Shown here piece by piece: positions 9,421 through 20,094 of a DNA stretch of 33,037 nt. Each line of letters begins with the position of its first letter. Position 1 is the first letter of the stretch. The stretch is taken from contig NW_004440440.1 in assembly GCF_000330505.1 (NCBI RefSeq), positions 325,116 to 358,152 on the forward strand, written 5' to 3'. Origin of the DNA: Entamoeba invadens IP1. Lineage: Eukaryota; Evosea; Mastigamoebida; Endamoebidae. Below the pieces are notes generated by a model. It did no database searches and was not told the origin of the DNA. It saw nothing but the letters and a program-made list of their open reading frames with translations. The position numbers were made by a program, and so were the translations under genes.

Positions 9421-10460
9421 TGAATTAAAAAACAATTTTTGAATTGGTTATATTGGTTGTTAATAGTTGTTATAATTTGTTGGTATTGACTTAACAACAA
9501 TATGTATATTGCTGTGAGACATAATATTCTCGCAAAACAATATTTATGAAACAAATATTATAAACTTTAAATTATACACAATTTAAAGTTTTTAATACCA
9601 GAAATATGATTGTAATAACACACATACAGATGGATATATTATTAAATTTGTAAACTAAAAGTAATTCTAAACGAGATGATTAATGGTTTAAATGTTGTAT
9701 TTTAAAGTTTGGGTTTAATGTATCAATAATAATATATAATATGTTTGCACTTTTTATTATTTTGTATGGTTACAAATTATAAGTTTAACACTTAATAATT
9801 TAAATTTAACATTTTGTTATACAAACTATTATAATACTGATGTTGTGATAATGTTAAGTATTTTTTTAAAACGGTTTTTCCATTTTAATTATGAAAAAAA
9901 GCAGTGATGTTGTTTTAATACAATAGATTTATTTTGTATGTTGTTCTAAAATTTAACGATAGTTAAGAAAAATAATTTGTAAATATATCTTATGTACATA
10001 TTATATTCAACATATAGTTGTTAAGTGAAAACACTTAAGTTCACAGTTTTGCGCAACTAATACAAAAGTATTTTATTATTTGTAATAAACATTAAAATTC
10101 AATACAATATCAACGTTTTCACATAATAATTACAAAACATTTACTATATAAATTAAATTAAAATTATTAATTATTTATTTTATTAACCTTATTTATCGAC
10201 AAAAATAGGTTATAATTTGAGTTATTCAGTTTTGTTTTTAAATTTATTTTGTTTATTATAAATTTAAATTTTATAAAATTTATAAATTTTAGTTTTTTCA
10301 ATCAAAACAAACATAAACAGTTTGATCAATTTATTTTTTTTGCAGACAAAGCATAGTGCGTACAAACAACAAGGGAATTTAACAACAAACTACTTCATTT
10401 TTATTAAAGAAATTGATGACGATGAGATAAATTATAAACAACAAGAACAACTTGATTGAT

Positions 10461-11350
10461 AGACTCGAACATCGAATCGTAGTTTTAGTCACGCAAAATT
10501 TGCTTTTGTGATATGGTCTTGGCTGTGCAAACGCCGCTTTACTTTTTAATCAGTTTATAAGAATGTTGCAAAGTTAAAGTGCCTTAACACTTTCATAACC
10601 CAAAAGTTTTTTTAAGAAGAAAATAAGTAAAAAGGAAATTGTCCAAATCATTTTTTATTATTTTTTATTTCAAAACCCCTTTCTAACCCAAACCGGCCAA
10701 TAGTCAGTTTTATTTTACTTAAAATAATTCAAAAATGAGAACTCAATTACCTAAGATTGATCAAAAATAATCTTTTTGGATGAAATTTCATATCACTTTA
10801 TTGTGTTACGACATTAAAACAAAAAACGCTACATCGTCAATCCACTTTATGACAAACAACGTCAAATAGTCACATTAACAAATATGACGACAATATAAAC
10901 ACCAATATCGTTACAATCAAATGACAATATACTTTTTATATAAAAACAACCAAATATATTATATCATTAGACCCCATCTTTCTTTCTAATGCTTTGTTCT
11001 TGTTTAACACAAATAAACTCATTCATGTTTATTTGTGTGACTATAAAATATACAATTCAAATTTGAGTCGATAAAAAAAATAAATAAAAAATTTCAAAAA
11101 TTTGTTTTGTGTATGAAGGCAAAAAAAGGGTTTAGGTAAAAGAAAAAAATAAAAACTTATTATTATTACGTTTCTGTTTTGAACGTGTTAATGCGAAATT
11201 TTTCAAGTCTGTGATGCCAATAAACTCGGGTTGTTAGAATTATTTTCCCGTTATTTTGTTCGATTATATTATTAAATCAACTATATTTATTCACTTTTAG
11301 ATGTTTTAAAATGATTGGTCAAATGGGTTAACCATTATTTATGTTATTAG
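10461..11350. repeat. Dispersed repeat, copy A (interrupted)
   Basis: This shares ordered blocks with 21954-22260: AGACTCGAACATCGA at 10461-10475, AATGTTG near 10562, TTTTCCCGTTATTT from 11243 and ATGATTGG at 11311-11318. The distance between the last two blocks is 68 bp here and 66 bp in copy B. Between the second and third blocks this copy is about 600 bp longer, so it probably carries an insertion. On the minus strand the first block contains GTTCGAGTC, similar to a Pol III B box, so a SINE-like origin is possible but unproven. Confidence 0.5.
11007..11038. repeat. Perfect 12-bp inverted repeat
   Basis: ACACAAATAAAC at 11007-11018 is the reverse complement of 11027-11038, separated by an 8-nt loop. 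It lies inside the extra ~600 bp of repeat copy A. Its role is unknown. Confidence 0.65.
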
Positions 11351-12284
11351 TTGTGTTATTGGTTATATGGTTTTTATATAATTATATTTATTATATTTTT
11401 TATGTTTATCTTTTTTGTAGGTTGGAATATTTTCATTAAAAATTGACATAAAAATAAATAAGGTTAATGGAATAAATAATGTTTATAAACAGACTTTAAA
11501 ATTTTATTTAATACAATTTTTTTTATAGTTGTAAAACGTTTAAAGAGTTTATGCATTATTACACTATAATATACACGCCAAATGAATAAGATATAAACGA
11601 GTTTACTTTTTGGAAATATTTAGTCGTGAAAGGGTTAAATAACAAATCAAAATATGTAAAATTGACCATTTAAATCTTTTAGGTAAACAATTAATTGTCT
11701 TCTTTCTGTGTAAATAAGGTATCAAGAAAAAAACAACATAAAAAAATACTTAAACAAAATTATAATTTTTATTTTTTTTATAATATTTTGAATCAAAAAT
11801 ACCATATTACATAAAAAAATTAGTTTTTCATTGTTTTTAACCAATTAGAAGCAATTTAAATTATAACATTTCATAAATATTGAAAAGTTCTAATTTTGAT
11901 TTGGTGACCATTTTTATATGTTGCCAAACTTTAGTTTAAACATGATAATGTTAAAATAATGATTATGTTGTTCAAGATACATTAAAAATGAGTAGCAACG
12001 TTTTTTTTAAAATATAGTTAAATTAATTAATAATAACAATATTTTTTTGTACTCTGAATTAACATTAAAATAAAATATTTGGTCAAAACTAAATGTTTTT
12101 CTATATTAAAACACAATATAAATATAAATAAAATCAAGATTACCAAGATTAAAAATTGTTTATTTTATTTAAATATATAATTTTAATAAATTATCATACT
12201 TGTGTTATTTGTTTTGATTAAAACGTTTAAATAGTGATTTTTAGATAATTTTTTTTGTCTGATAATATTGTATAAAAACAATAA

Positions 12285-12304
12285 TATTTAAAATTTGAAC
12301 TTTG
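12285..12304 (+). promoter_or_regulatory. TATTTAAA plus GAAC-containing promoter segment of the kinase gene
   Basis: TATTTAAA (12285-12292) is followed by TTTGAACTTTG (12294-12304), 32-51 nt before the ATG at 12336. Entamoeba core promoters are known to combine a TATTTAAA-type element with a GAAC element and an initiator. The combination here fits that model. Confidence 0.55.
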
Positions 12305-12335
12305 TAAAGTACTAATTATAAACATATATATATAT

Positions 12336-15300
12336 ATGTACATAAAAACTACATCACTCCATTTTTTAATTTTAATTATTTTTATATGTATTGTTACTTC
12401 TCAGACTTGCAGTTTTTCAAATACGATATTATCACCAATTACAGTCTCTGAAACGTGTACAACATCAAACAACATTGTTATCGGTAATATGGCATCTTCA
12501 TTAATAATTAAGTTCGAACTGATATATAATGCAGATGTTCAAATTAAGGGAAATGTGACTTGTGTAAGTAAAAGTGCAATTGTTCTTAGTAATAATTCAA
12601 AACTGAATTTAACACAATATGTTTATTTTTATGATACATCACAATTTATCATGAATGACAATACTCATTTAATAACCGACAACAAAATTTATTTCCAGGA
12701 GCGTTCCCGTGCTATATTTCGTGGGTTATCAACTTGGACACAAAACGAATATGTTCAAATGACCAATTATTCTCAATTAATAATACAAGACAATTCATAT
12801 TTATATTTTCTTGGTCAATTTAATGCATATGATAACGTTAAGGTTGTTATGAATCAGTTTGCGATCATTAAAACATCACATTTTTTAAATTTTCAAAATT
12901 ACTCTGAATTTATTCTGAATGATAATTCAACAGTTGTTTCAACTGATAATTTCGATTTAAATCATTCTACCTTAATTATGAACTCATCATCCAAAATAAA
13001 TAAATTAAGTGGTTTATTTCTTTATAATGAAGCACATGCAACACTGAACGATAATTCTAAAATGGATATTGGTTCGTTTGAGGTAGATATTGAAAAATCG
13101 TACTTGATTTTAAATATGTATTCAAAAATCAATATAATAGCAAACTTTATTGTTTACAAAGGAGGTGTTGTGACTTTAAACGGAATAACAGATTCAGCAC
13201 AAATAACTACAAATTCAATGCAATTTGGAAATTGTTTATCATATTGTAATGATGTCGATTATTATCAGTATACAGCTGTACTTAATGTGACTGGAAAGTC
13301 GTTTATCAAAGTTTATAAAAAAATTGTATTTATAAATTCAACTATGGTGGTGATTAACAAGGATATTAGAGATCTTCCTGTTGTTCATTATATGGGTTTA
13401 GAAGTTTTAAATATAACAAACTCAACAATACAATCAAATTTNNNNNNNNNNNNNNNNNNNNNNNNNNNNNNNNNNNNNNNNNNNNNNNNNNNNNNNNNNN
13501 NNNNNNNNNNNNNNNNNNNNNNNNNNNNNNNNNNNNNNNNNCAATTTGTTAGGATTTGGACTTCAAATAAAATATTTTGTCATGTTGAAGAATGTAAAAG
13601 TAAAATTATCAAATACATTGAACACTATTGTCCTTGTGATAATACAGAAGACTGGTATATTACTCCACTTCAAAATATTTCCACATTGTTTGTTAATTTA
13701 AGTGCATACAATACACATTCAAAAACAAATCATAAAACAGGTGATGTGTTTACAACTGAAAGTGTTTCATTTGGTAGTACACAAATATCTTTATACAAAA
13801 CTGACAACATCGTTATTGGAATTTCAACACCAAAAGTGGTTGATATTAAAATATTTTCATTGACAAAAACGTTTCTATTAATTTCAGAAACAAAGTTGAC
13901 TTATGCGGGTGTTCAGTTCAACGCCGTACTAAACACAGAAAATGGATTTATGAAAATTAAAATTGTTTTGCGTTGTACACATAAAACATACAACAAAACA
14001 TCTCAAACATGTGAAGACCCGACCATTTGTGATGACAAATATTGTAAGTATTGTCCTATTAATAAAAATATTTGCATGTCTTGTAAAAGTCAATTTATAG
14101 TAGTCAACTCGGTGTGTAAAAAAATCACTAATTGTGAATTTTCTAAATCAAATGCATGTTTTAAGTGTTTAATTGGTTATTCATTGCAGGGTATTACTTG
14201 TGAATACAAAGAAAAATGCTTACTTAATCAGTTGGATGGGAAATGCCAAATATGCAACATAAATATTGGATATATAAACAACGCTGGTGAGTGTGTAAAA
14301 AGTGATATTAACAGCAATTTGATAGCCGAGAACAACGATGTTTCTTGTAATAAAGGGTTTGTATCCAATTCAACAAATTGTATAAAATGTGATGAAAAGT
14401 ACACAAATCCAGAATTGTGTGAAAATGGAAAAATAACAAAATGTAACAGTTTAAGTAAAATGAATGCAAATGGTAAATGTGAAATTACAGATTGTGTAAT
14501 TCCAAACGATGAAAATGGTAAATGCACAACAACTATTGATAATTGTAAATATTTATTAAATGGGAAGTGTAATGAATGTGAAAATGAATTCATATTTACA
14601 AATAACACATGTCAGAAAAACAAAGAACAAAACTGTATTTTACAAAACAGTTTTGGTTGTACTAGATGTAACGATACTTTTTACATTGATAAATCAGCAC
14701 ACCAATGTAAAAAATGTGATGACAGTTGTTTGACTTGTTTTGAGACATCAACAAAATGTCTTAGTTGTCCACAAAACACCTATTTGTCAAATTATAAATG
14801 CAACACAAACCACGACTTGAAAATAAAATGCAAACAATTTGCAACATTTGGGAGTGGTTGTATTGTGTGCAACGAGGGGTATTACCGTTTCGGACTTGAT
14901 TGTGTAAAATGTGATTCAAAGTGTTTTACTTGTAACACCAAAACTACCTGTTTAATTTGCAATTCAACAAATTACAAAACATCAAGTGGCGACTGTTTAC
15001 CACAAAGTGATATCATCGGATGTGCTGTAAATGTCACACAAAATGGGTGTTCTAAGTGTCAAGATGGGTATTATACAAGCAACACAAACGAGTGTCAAAA
15101 ATGTGATGAAAACTGCTTTACATGTTTATTAAATAATAAATGCACTTCTTGTATTTCAAGTCTTGTGTTGTTTGGCAATGGAAGTTGTGTTGGTCTTTTA
15201 CAAATATCCAAGTGTAATGAAATAGTCAATTCAAAGTGTACAAACTGTGCTTTTTGGTACAGTCCAAACGAGGATGGGACTTATTGTGAAACACATATTG

Positions 15301-16643
15301 TGTGGTGGGTGATTATTTTAGTGGTAATACTTTCAATTGTTATACTTATATCATTTATTGTTATAATAATAATAATTACAAAAAGTGTATTTGAAAAATT
15401 CCAACAGAAGACATACGAGAAAACAACAACAATATTTAGAATGAAAAGATCCAATGTTCATTTCATTTCGCTTCAATATGGGATCTGTGTCTCATCTCAA
15501 ATAATTGATTTTAACAAAGATGTCGAAGAAATTCCAGTGGATTCAGGAAGTCGAGAAGTGTTTTGTGTTGGCAACACAAACAAAAAAGTTGTCAAAATTC
15601 AATTCACAGTTTCACAAAATTCTGACAAATTTGATCTTAAAATCCAACCAGAAGTTGTTTGTCTTAAAGGAGGTTCTGCATGTGAATTTGAAATTGTATT
15701 AATTCCGTTTTGTACTTGTCAAATCAGAAACACGATTCAAATTGTCTCAAAATGCCTCAAAAGAGACAACGAGAAATATAATACAATAGAAGTTACAGGA
15801 GTGACACAACAAACTACACGGATCGACTATGACGAATTAAATGAAGAGAACAAAATTGGAGAGGGTTCGTTCGGCGTTGTTTACAAGGGGTGTTATAGAA
15901 AATATATAGTTGCTATCAAGAAATTAAAAGATATAGATGATGACGAAAAGGGGATTAATGAATTTGGAAAAGAAGTTGCGATGTTGGACAAATTTAGAAA
16001 TAACTATATCATACATTTTTATGGTGCTGTTTTCATTCCAAATAAAATTTGTTTAGTCACCGAATTTGCAAATTATGGCAGTTTACAAGACTTGATGAAA
16101 CACATAAAATCTGAAGAAATTGAGATTAAGTTAAGAATAAAATTCATGTTAGACGCTTCTAAAGGAATTTTGTATCTACATACAAACGGGATATTACATA
16201 GAGACATTAAACCAGACAACATTCTCGTCTTTTCAATTGAACTGAATGATGGTGTCAATGCAAAACTGACTGATTTTGGAAGTAGTCGAAATGTGAATAT
16301 GATGATGACTAACATGACATTCACGAAAGGTATTGGTACACCAGTGTACATGGCACCCGAAGTGTTAAAACAGGAAAAGTACAAGAAACCGGCTGATGTG
16401 TATTCGCTCAGTGTTACTATGTGTGAGTGTTTTAAATGGGGAGATGTCTATGACAAAAATATTTTCAAATTTCCATGGAAAATCGCAGAATTTGTTAATG
16501 ATGGAAAACGAATTGAACAACCAAAACAAATCAAAAACGAGTTATTCGATATCATCACAAAGTGTTGGTGCCAAAACCCCAATGAACGACTTGCAATTGT
16601 CGATATTTCATTGTTATTGGAAAAAGTTAACGATTTAATTTGA
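12336..16643 (+). CDS. Transmembrane receptor-like kinase (CXXC-rich ectodomain, TKL-type kinase)
   Basis: This 1,435-codon frame includes a 100-N assembly gap. A signal peptide (about residues 1-22) is followed by an N-glycosylation-rich region (25-370) with repeats such as FIMNDNTHLITDN and FILNDNSTVVSTDN, suggestive of a beta-helix. Residues about 547-985 hold many CXXC pairs in furin/EGF-like spacing. One membrane segment lies at about 988-1012. The cytosolic part ends in a complete kinase domain: glycine loop GEGSFG near 1174, VAIKK Lys near 1195, HRDIKPDN at 1288-1295 with catalytic Asp 1290, DFG Asp 1313, then GTPVYMAPEV. All key catalytic residues are present, so it is probably active. 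The layout is that of the known Entamoeba TMK family, thought to sense surface ligands. Because of the gap, residue numbers beyond about 368 are nominal. Confidence 0.93.
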   Translation: MYIKTTSLHFLILIIFICIVTSQTCSFSNTILSPITVSETCTTSNNIVIGNMASSLIIKFELIYNADVQIKGNVTCVSKSAIVLSNNSKLNLTQYVYFYDTSQFIMNDNTHLITDNKIYFQERSRAIFRGLSTWTQNEYVQMTNYSQLIIQDNSYLYFLGQFNAYDNVKVVMNQFAIIKTSHFLNFQNYSEFILNDNSTVVSTDNFDLNHSTLIMNSSSKINKLSGLFLYNEAHATLNDNSKMDIGSFEVDIEKSYLILNMYSKINIIANFIVYKGGVVTLNGITDSAQITTNSMQFGNCLSYCNDVDYYQYTAVLNVTGKSFIKVYKKIVFINSTMVVINKDIRDLPVVHYMGLEVLNITNSTIQSNXXXXXXXXXXXXXXXXXXXXXXXXXXXXXXXXXXQFVRIWTSNKIFCHVEECKSKIIKYIEHYCPCDNTEDWYITPLQNISTLFVNLSAYNTHSKTNHKTGDVFTTESVSFGSTQISLYKTDNIVIGISTPKVVDIKIFSLTKTFLLISETKLTYAGVQFNAVLNTENGFMKIKIVLRCTHKTYNKTSQTCEDPTICDDKYCKYCPINKNICMSCKSQFIVVNSVCKKITNCEFSKSNACFKCLIGYSLQGITCEYKEKCLLNQLDGKCQICNINIGYINNAGECVKSDINSNLIAENNDVSCNKGFVSNSTNCIKCDEKYTNPELCENGKITKCNSLSKMNANGKCEITDCVIPNDENGKCTTTIDNCKYLLNGKCNECENEFIFTNNTCQKNKEQNCILQNSFGCTRCNDTFYIDKSAHQCKKCDDSCLTCFETSTKCLSCPQNTYLSNYKCNTNHDLKIKCKQFATFGSGCIVCNEGYYRFGLDCVKCDSKCFTCNTKTTCLICNSTNYKTSSGDCLPQSDIIGCAVNVTQNGCSKCQDGYYTSNTNECQKCDENCFTCLLNNKCTSCISSLVLFGNGSCVGLLQISKCNEIVNSKCTNCAFWYSPNEDGTYCETHIVWWVIILVVILSIVILISFIVIIIIITKSVFEKFQQKTYEKTTTIFRMKRSNVHFISLQYGICVSSQIIDFNKDVEEIPVDSGSREVFCVGNTNKKVVKIQFTVSQNSDKFDLKIQPEVVCLKGGSACEFEIVLIPFCTCQIRNTIQIVSKCLKRDNEKYNTIEVTGVTQQTTRIDYDELNEENKIGEGSFGVVYKGCYRKYIVAIKKLKDIDDDEKGINEFGKEVAMLDKFRNNYIIHFYGAVFIPNKICLVTEFANYGSLQDLMKHIKSEEIEIKLRIKFMLDASKGILYLHTNGILHRDIKPDNILVFSIELNDGVNAKLTDFGSSRNVNMMMTNMTFTKGIGTPVYMAPEVLKQEKYKKPADVYSLSVTMCECFKWGDVYDKNIFKFPWKIAEFVNDGKRIEQPKQIKNELFDIITKCWCQNPNERLAIVDISLLLEKVNDLI
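13442..13541. other. Assembly gap (100 N) inside the kinase gene
   Basis: A run of exactly 100 N falls in the ectodomain of the receptor kinase. A round length usually marks a gap of unknown size. The reading frame is open on both sides in the same frame, which may be chance. The gap sits next to repeated sequence, a common cause of assembly failure. Confidence 0.97.
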
Positions 16644-17038
16644 GTAAATTTACAACTCAAACAAATTTTAATGTTTTTTTGTTTGGAAGTTTGAATTTTA
16701 AACAATTGAAAAAAAACAAAAACAAAAAACGGAAATAAATAGAAAAACAGGGACCAGACTATTTTTAGTTATTGAATATTAAGCGGATTTTATACAATAA
16801 AACGGGCAAATATATAAATAAATGTGTAATTTTCTTGTTATTTGGTTTTAATAACGGTTATTTTTCGGGATGAAAAAAAAATGAATATGTTGTTTAAAGT
16901 ATGTATAAACAACAGCTTAATGTGAATTATGATAGTAAGTTTATTTTAATTATTATTAAATTATAAAATATTAGTCTTTTGTTCAACCTTGTTTAACTTC
17001 AAAACAACCATTCAATTAAATCGTTCATTCATTTTTTC

Positions 17039-17116
17039 AAAGAAGTCTTTGTAGTCTTCTTTATTCACTCGTTTGATTCAATGAGTCACTTTTTGTTCAG
17101 CATTAAAAGTGACTCA
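17039..17116. repeat. Two adjacent inverted repeats
   Basis: AAAGAAG at 17039-17045 pairs with 17056-17062 (7-bp stem). TGAGTCACTTTT at 17082-17093 pairs perfectly with 17105-17116 (12-bp stem, 11-nt loop). The second stem presents TGAGTCA on both arms, which is also a dyad motif of the AP-1/Gcn4 type. Whether they work as DNA sites or RNA hairpins is unknown. Confidence 0.7.
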
Positions 17117-17177
17117 CGCAAAAAAAATAAAGTAAATAATAAATAAATTATTGGAATGACATTTATTTGTTTTTTAA

Positions 17178-17220
17178 TTCTTAATTATTTGCTGAAAAAC
17201 ATTCAGCAAATAATTAAGAA
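17178..17220. terminator. Perfect 19-bp hairpin next to the BspA-like stop codon
   Basis: The arms at 17178-17196 and 17202-17220 are perfect reverse complements with a 5-nt loop. On the minus strand the hairpin begins 7 nt after the stop codon of the 17228-19186 gene, so it would lie in its 3' UTR. A transcription-end or RNA-stability role is a guess. A remnant of a palindromic mobile element is an alternative. Confidence 0.55.
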
Positions 17221-17227
17221 ATTTGAT

Positions 17228-19186
17228 TTAATCAACGAAGTTGTAAAGTCCCACTACACTTTTATCACAGTTTATGAATGCATTTTTATCAATAACGACA
17301 TTTTGAGTCAACCCAACAACTTCTTTCAAATTAACACAGTCAACTGCGTTGCTTTCAATTTTCTTAAGCGTTGAAGGAAGAACCAACTTTATATTGTTAA
17401 ATAAAGCTCGTATGGACATTGTTGGGATAGTTGTGACACCTTCTGGTACAATAACTGTTGTCAACACATTTTCATCTTCTAATTTATCACTATTTTGGTT
17501 ATCATCTTCATCTGAATAATACACATCTTCATTAATTGTATTGTAATCGTGGTATCCATCATATACAACATCTTCAAATCTAATGTTTTGTTTCACTAAT
17601 TTACAAAAATCATAATTTATTCTTCCGTTGTATACACCATTTTGTGGAATATTTTCGATGACTATCTCACTCAAGTTTGGGCATTTGACAACTAAAGGAA
17701 CGTTCACGTTGTACTCTGGTATGGCTGACAGTGTTAATTTACTCAACTTATTACAAGAAGAGAATTTTAATTTCTTACCAACACTTTTACACACGATTTC
17801 TTCTAATTGTTTACATTGATGTACACTAATATACCCCGGAGTTTGTGACAAAATGACAAGTTTCTCGAGTTTTTCGCAGTGATATAAATTACCCCAATCA
17901 ACCACTTCAACATTTTGTGGAATTTCGATGTATTTGATGTCAACACGAAAGAAAACATCTTTTGTTATTAGTATACAAAAAAGGGGGATTTTTCCATTGT
18001 AATAATCGTAATCAGTTTTAGTGTAATAATAATGTTTACTTGAACACCCGTCTTGTTCTAATATGGTTTTCATATAACACGCCGCAGGCGATTCAAGTAC
18101 TTTGCCGTTTAACACGGAAATTCTTTTTAATGAATCCAAAAATGGGAGACTATCAAAGGACAAAGCCGCTGGAATTGTAATAGCAGTGACACTTTTCATG
18201 TTGGATTGTTCACCGATTTGGATTACATTAGTCAAATCAAGTCGTTTGAGGTTTGAATTAGAAAATGCGGAATATCCAATTTTTGTGACACTTTTTGGGA
18301 TGTCCATTTCTTCTATTATAGAGACATTGTTGAAACCCTTATCTCCAATTTCCTCGATTGACATTGCAAAGACTTTTAATAACTGCAAATTATCCAGTTG
18401 AATTGTATCATTTTGTGTTACAAGTAATTTGTGAGAGATCCCCACGAATGCGTGTGATGAAGACATGTTGATCAACGAATCCAATTTAGTCATACCAAAA
18501 GTTACAACACTTTGTATGTCACAAACATCATAAAACGCGTTGTGTCCAACAGCAGACAACTCTTCACCAAATGTGATTGCTGACAACTTTTTGCAGTTTT
18601 TGAAACAGTCTTCTCCTATTATTTTCACACCACTGAGATCAATTTCTTGTAAAGAAACGCAATTTAAAAAACAACCACTTGGCAGCTCACAAAGGCGTCT
18701 GTCTAGTGTTATCTTCGAGAGTCCACTGTTGTTATTAAAACCGATGTTACCAAGTGATACAATTCCATTCAAATTGTATGAGACAAGCGGACTGTCATCA
18801 TAAGGAGGCCAGAAAAAAATTTTACCACGAAAATGTGTTGCTCCTTCAAAGCTTTGATATTTTTTATAATCTTCTTGTGTGTAAAAAACGTGTGTAAATT
18901 CATTTTTAGTAGATTTGTTTGAGAGGTAAAAAGAGTATGAGACCGGGTATTCATAAACATATTTGAAATACCCCGGCACTACTTTGTCGTTCTTTTTGTA
19001 AATGTAATACGTCTCGACGTTGGGAAAGAATTTAAAATGAGAGCGTAGACATATGGGATTGTAGTGAAACATTTCTGGTATTGCTTTGAACTTTTTACAT
19101 ACTTTAATTATCTTAATGAAGTCTCCTATGTTTTTGAAATACTTTGATACAATCATCATTGAATAGCGGTCTAACGGTTTTGGCAT
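17228..19186 (-). CDS. BspA-like leucine-rich repeat (LRR_5) protein
   Basis: This intact 652-residue protein starts at ATG 19186. Residues 1-60 form an N-terminal module (YSMMIVSKYF, then KVCKKFKAIPEMFHYNPI and FFPNVETYYIY). Traces of the same module occur in the broken gene at 31440. From about residue 150 to the end runs an array of LRR_5 units of the form L..I.LP..V..IG...F..C. Examples are LQEIDLSGVKIIGEDCFKNC and IEEMDIPKSVTKIGYSAFSN. An acidic insert (about 548-572) interrupts the array. No signal peptide or membrane segment is seen. BspA-like proteins form a very large family in Entamoeba, and some are reported at the cell surface despite lacking signals. This copy is the only complete long member in the window. 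Confidence 0.9.
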   Translation of the reverse strand: MPKPLDRYSMMIVSKYFKNIGDFIKIIKVCKKFKAIPEMFHYNPICLRSHFKFFPNVETYYIYKKNDKVVPGYFKYVYEYPVSYSFYLSNKSTKNEFTHVFYTQEDYKKYQSFEGATHFRGKIFFWPPYDDSPLVSYNLNGIVSLGNIGFNNNSGLSKITLDRRLCELPSGCFLNCVSLQEIDLSGVKIIGEDCFKNCKKLSAITFGEELSAVGHNAFYDVCDIQSVVTFGMTKLDSLINMSSSHAFVGISHKLLVTQNDTIQLDNLQLLKVFAMSIEEIGDKGFNNVSIIEEMDIPKSVTKIGYSAFSNSNLKRLDLTNVIQIGEQSNMKSVTAITIPAALSFDSLPFLDSLKRISVLNGKVLESPAACYMKTILEQDGCSSKHYYYTKTDYDYYNGKIPLFCILITKDVFFRVDIKYIEIPQNVEVVDWGNLYHCEKLEKLVILSQTPGYISVHQCKQLEEIVCKSVGKKLKFSSCNKLSKLTLSAIPEYNVNVPLVVKCPNLSEIVIENIPQNGVYNGRINYDFCKLVKQNIRFEDVVYDGYHDYNTINEDVYYSDEDDNQNSDKLEDENVLTTVIVPEGVTTIPTMSIRALFNNIKLVLPSTLKKIESNAVDCVNLKEVVGLTQNVVIDKNAFINCDKSVVGLYNFVD

Positions 19187-20094
19187 TGATATTGAGAAAT
19201 GGCTTTGAAGTTTGTCTTGAACTTGAAAAATATTTTACTTTTAAATTGATTCAATGAAATTTATTCATTTTATAAATTTATTTTATTTACAATATACTAT
19301 ATTTATACTATAATATCAATTTGCTGAATAATTCGACAAAATGTGAAATTCGAAAAATTTGCACATTTTCAAAAACAACAACTATAAATTTAAATTACAG
19401 TAAAAAAGTGTCTTTTTGTGGGTTTTTATATTTTTAAGGAATATGCTTTGTGGGTCAATGTACCAATCAAATGTAAAACCCATAAATAATTATTTTGCTC
19501 TCGAACTTTGAATTTGGGTACACTTGAATAAAAATTATAGTATTTTTATAATTATAATACTCAAATATCATTAAATATCTTTCATTTTTTATGTACAAAA
19601 TAGTGAAAAGAATTTACTTAACAATTCGATGATAAACCCACAAATAAAGATCTTTTCTCTGTTTGAAAACCCACAAACAGATGCATTTTACTGTAATTAA
19701 AAAAAGCAACCTCATGTTTGATATAAATTATCGTTTTATATTTTTTCATTTTATCTTTTGGTATTAATATTTGTGTTTTGTATTTTTTTTTGTTTTTCAA
19801 AAATGAAAATGTTATTTACCATTTTAATGTTTTTGGGTTTTTAAATGACATGATAGTTTGGCTTTGCCATTCATTAATAAATGGATTTATATTGTTGAAT
19901 AGTTGTTGATAATATTTATTTTATTTTTTATTTAAATATTATTATTAATTGACTGAAAAACATTTGAATAGAAATAACAATTATTAAGTATTGAATGTTA
20001 TTTACACTCATTAAATGTTCTATTCAATTCGATAAGCCATAAACATCTGTAAATAAATAACAGAAACTTAAAGCTAATATTTAATAAGATCATT
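19187..20094. other. Divergent intergenic region containing a MITE
   Basis: This lies between two genes transcribed away from each other, so it should contain both promoters. Its central third is the mariner-type MITE at 19398-19693. TATTTAAT occurs at 20078-20085, close to the ATG at 20095. No coding region is supported. Confidence 0.55.
19398..19693. mobile_element. Mariner-type MITE (non-autonomous, about 296 bp)
   Basis: The ends read CAGTAAAA...TTTTACTG and are flanked on both sides by TA, the target duplication of Tc1/mariner elements (TA at 19396-19397 and 19694-19695). Inside the ends are paired subterminal motifs in opposite orientation: TTTGTGGGT at 19415-19424 and 19447-19455 on the left, ACCCACAAA near 19636 and 19670 on the right. 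These are probable transposase binding sites. There is no transposase reading frame. Imperfect ends suggest an old insertion. Superfamily assignment rests on TA plus CAGT ends. Confidence 0.7.

Larger units (their letters stand above)
9421..12335. other. Long intergenic region with a decayed repeat
   Basis: About 2.9 kb with no supportable gene on either strand. The sequence is mostly A/T-rich and low in complexity. A more complex patch at about 10459-11350 is one copy of a dispersed repeat shared with 21954-22260 (listed separately). A 12-bp perfect hairpin lies at 11007-11038. Confidence 0.5.
16644..17227. other. Spacer between convergent genes, hairpin-rich
   Basis: This separates the 3' ends of the receptor kinase (plus) and the BspA-like gene (minus). 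The left 390 bp show nothing but A/T-rich DNA. The right 180 bp hold three inverted repeats, listed separately. Confidence 0.6.

Noticed and set aside
9099..9554. 151-codon minus-strand open frame
   Set aside because: It overlaps the acidic LRR gene on the other strand and shows no recognisable domain; a shadow of the LRR codons.
10461..10560. A tRNA gene on the minus strand
   Set aside because: GTTCGAGTC resembles a B box, but no acceptor stem, T stem or anticodon arm can be formed.
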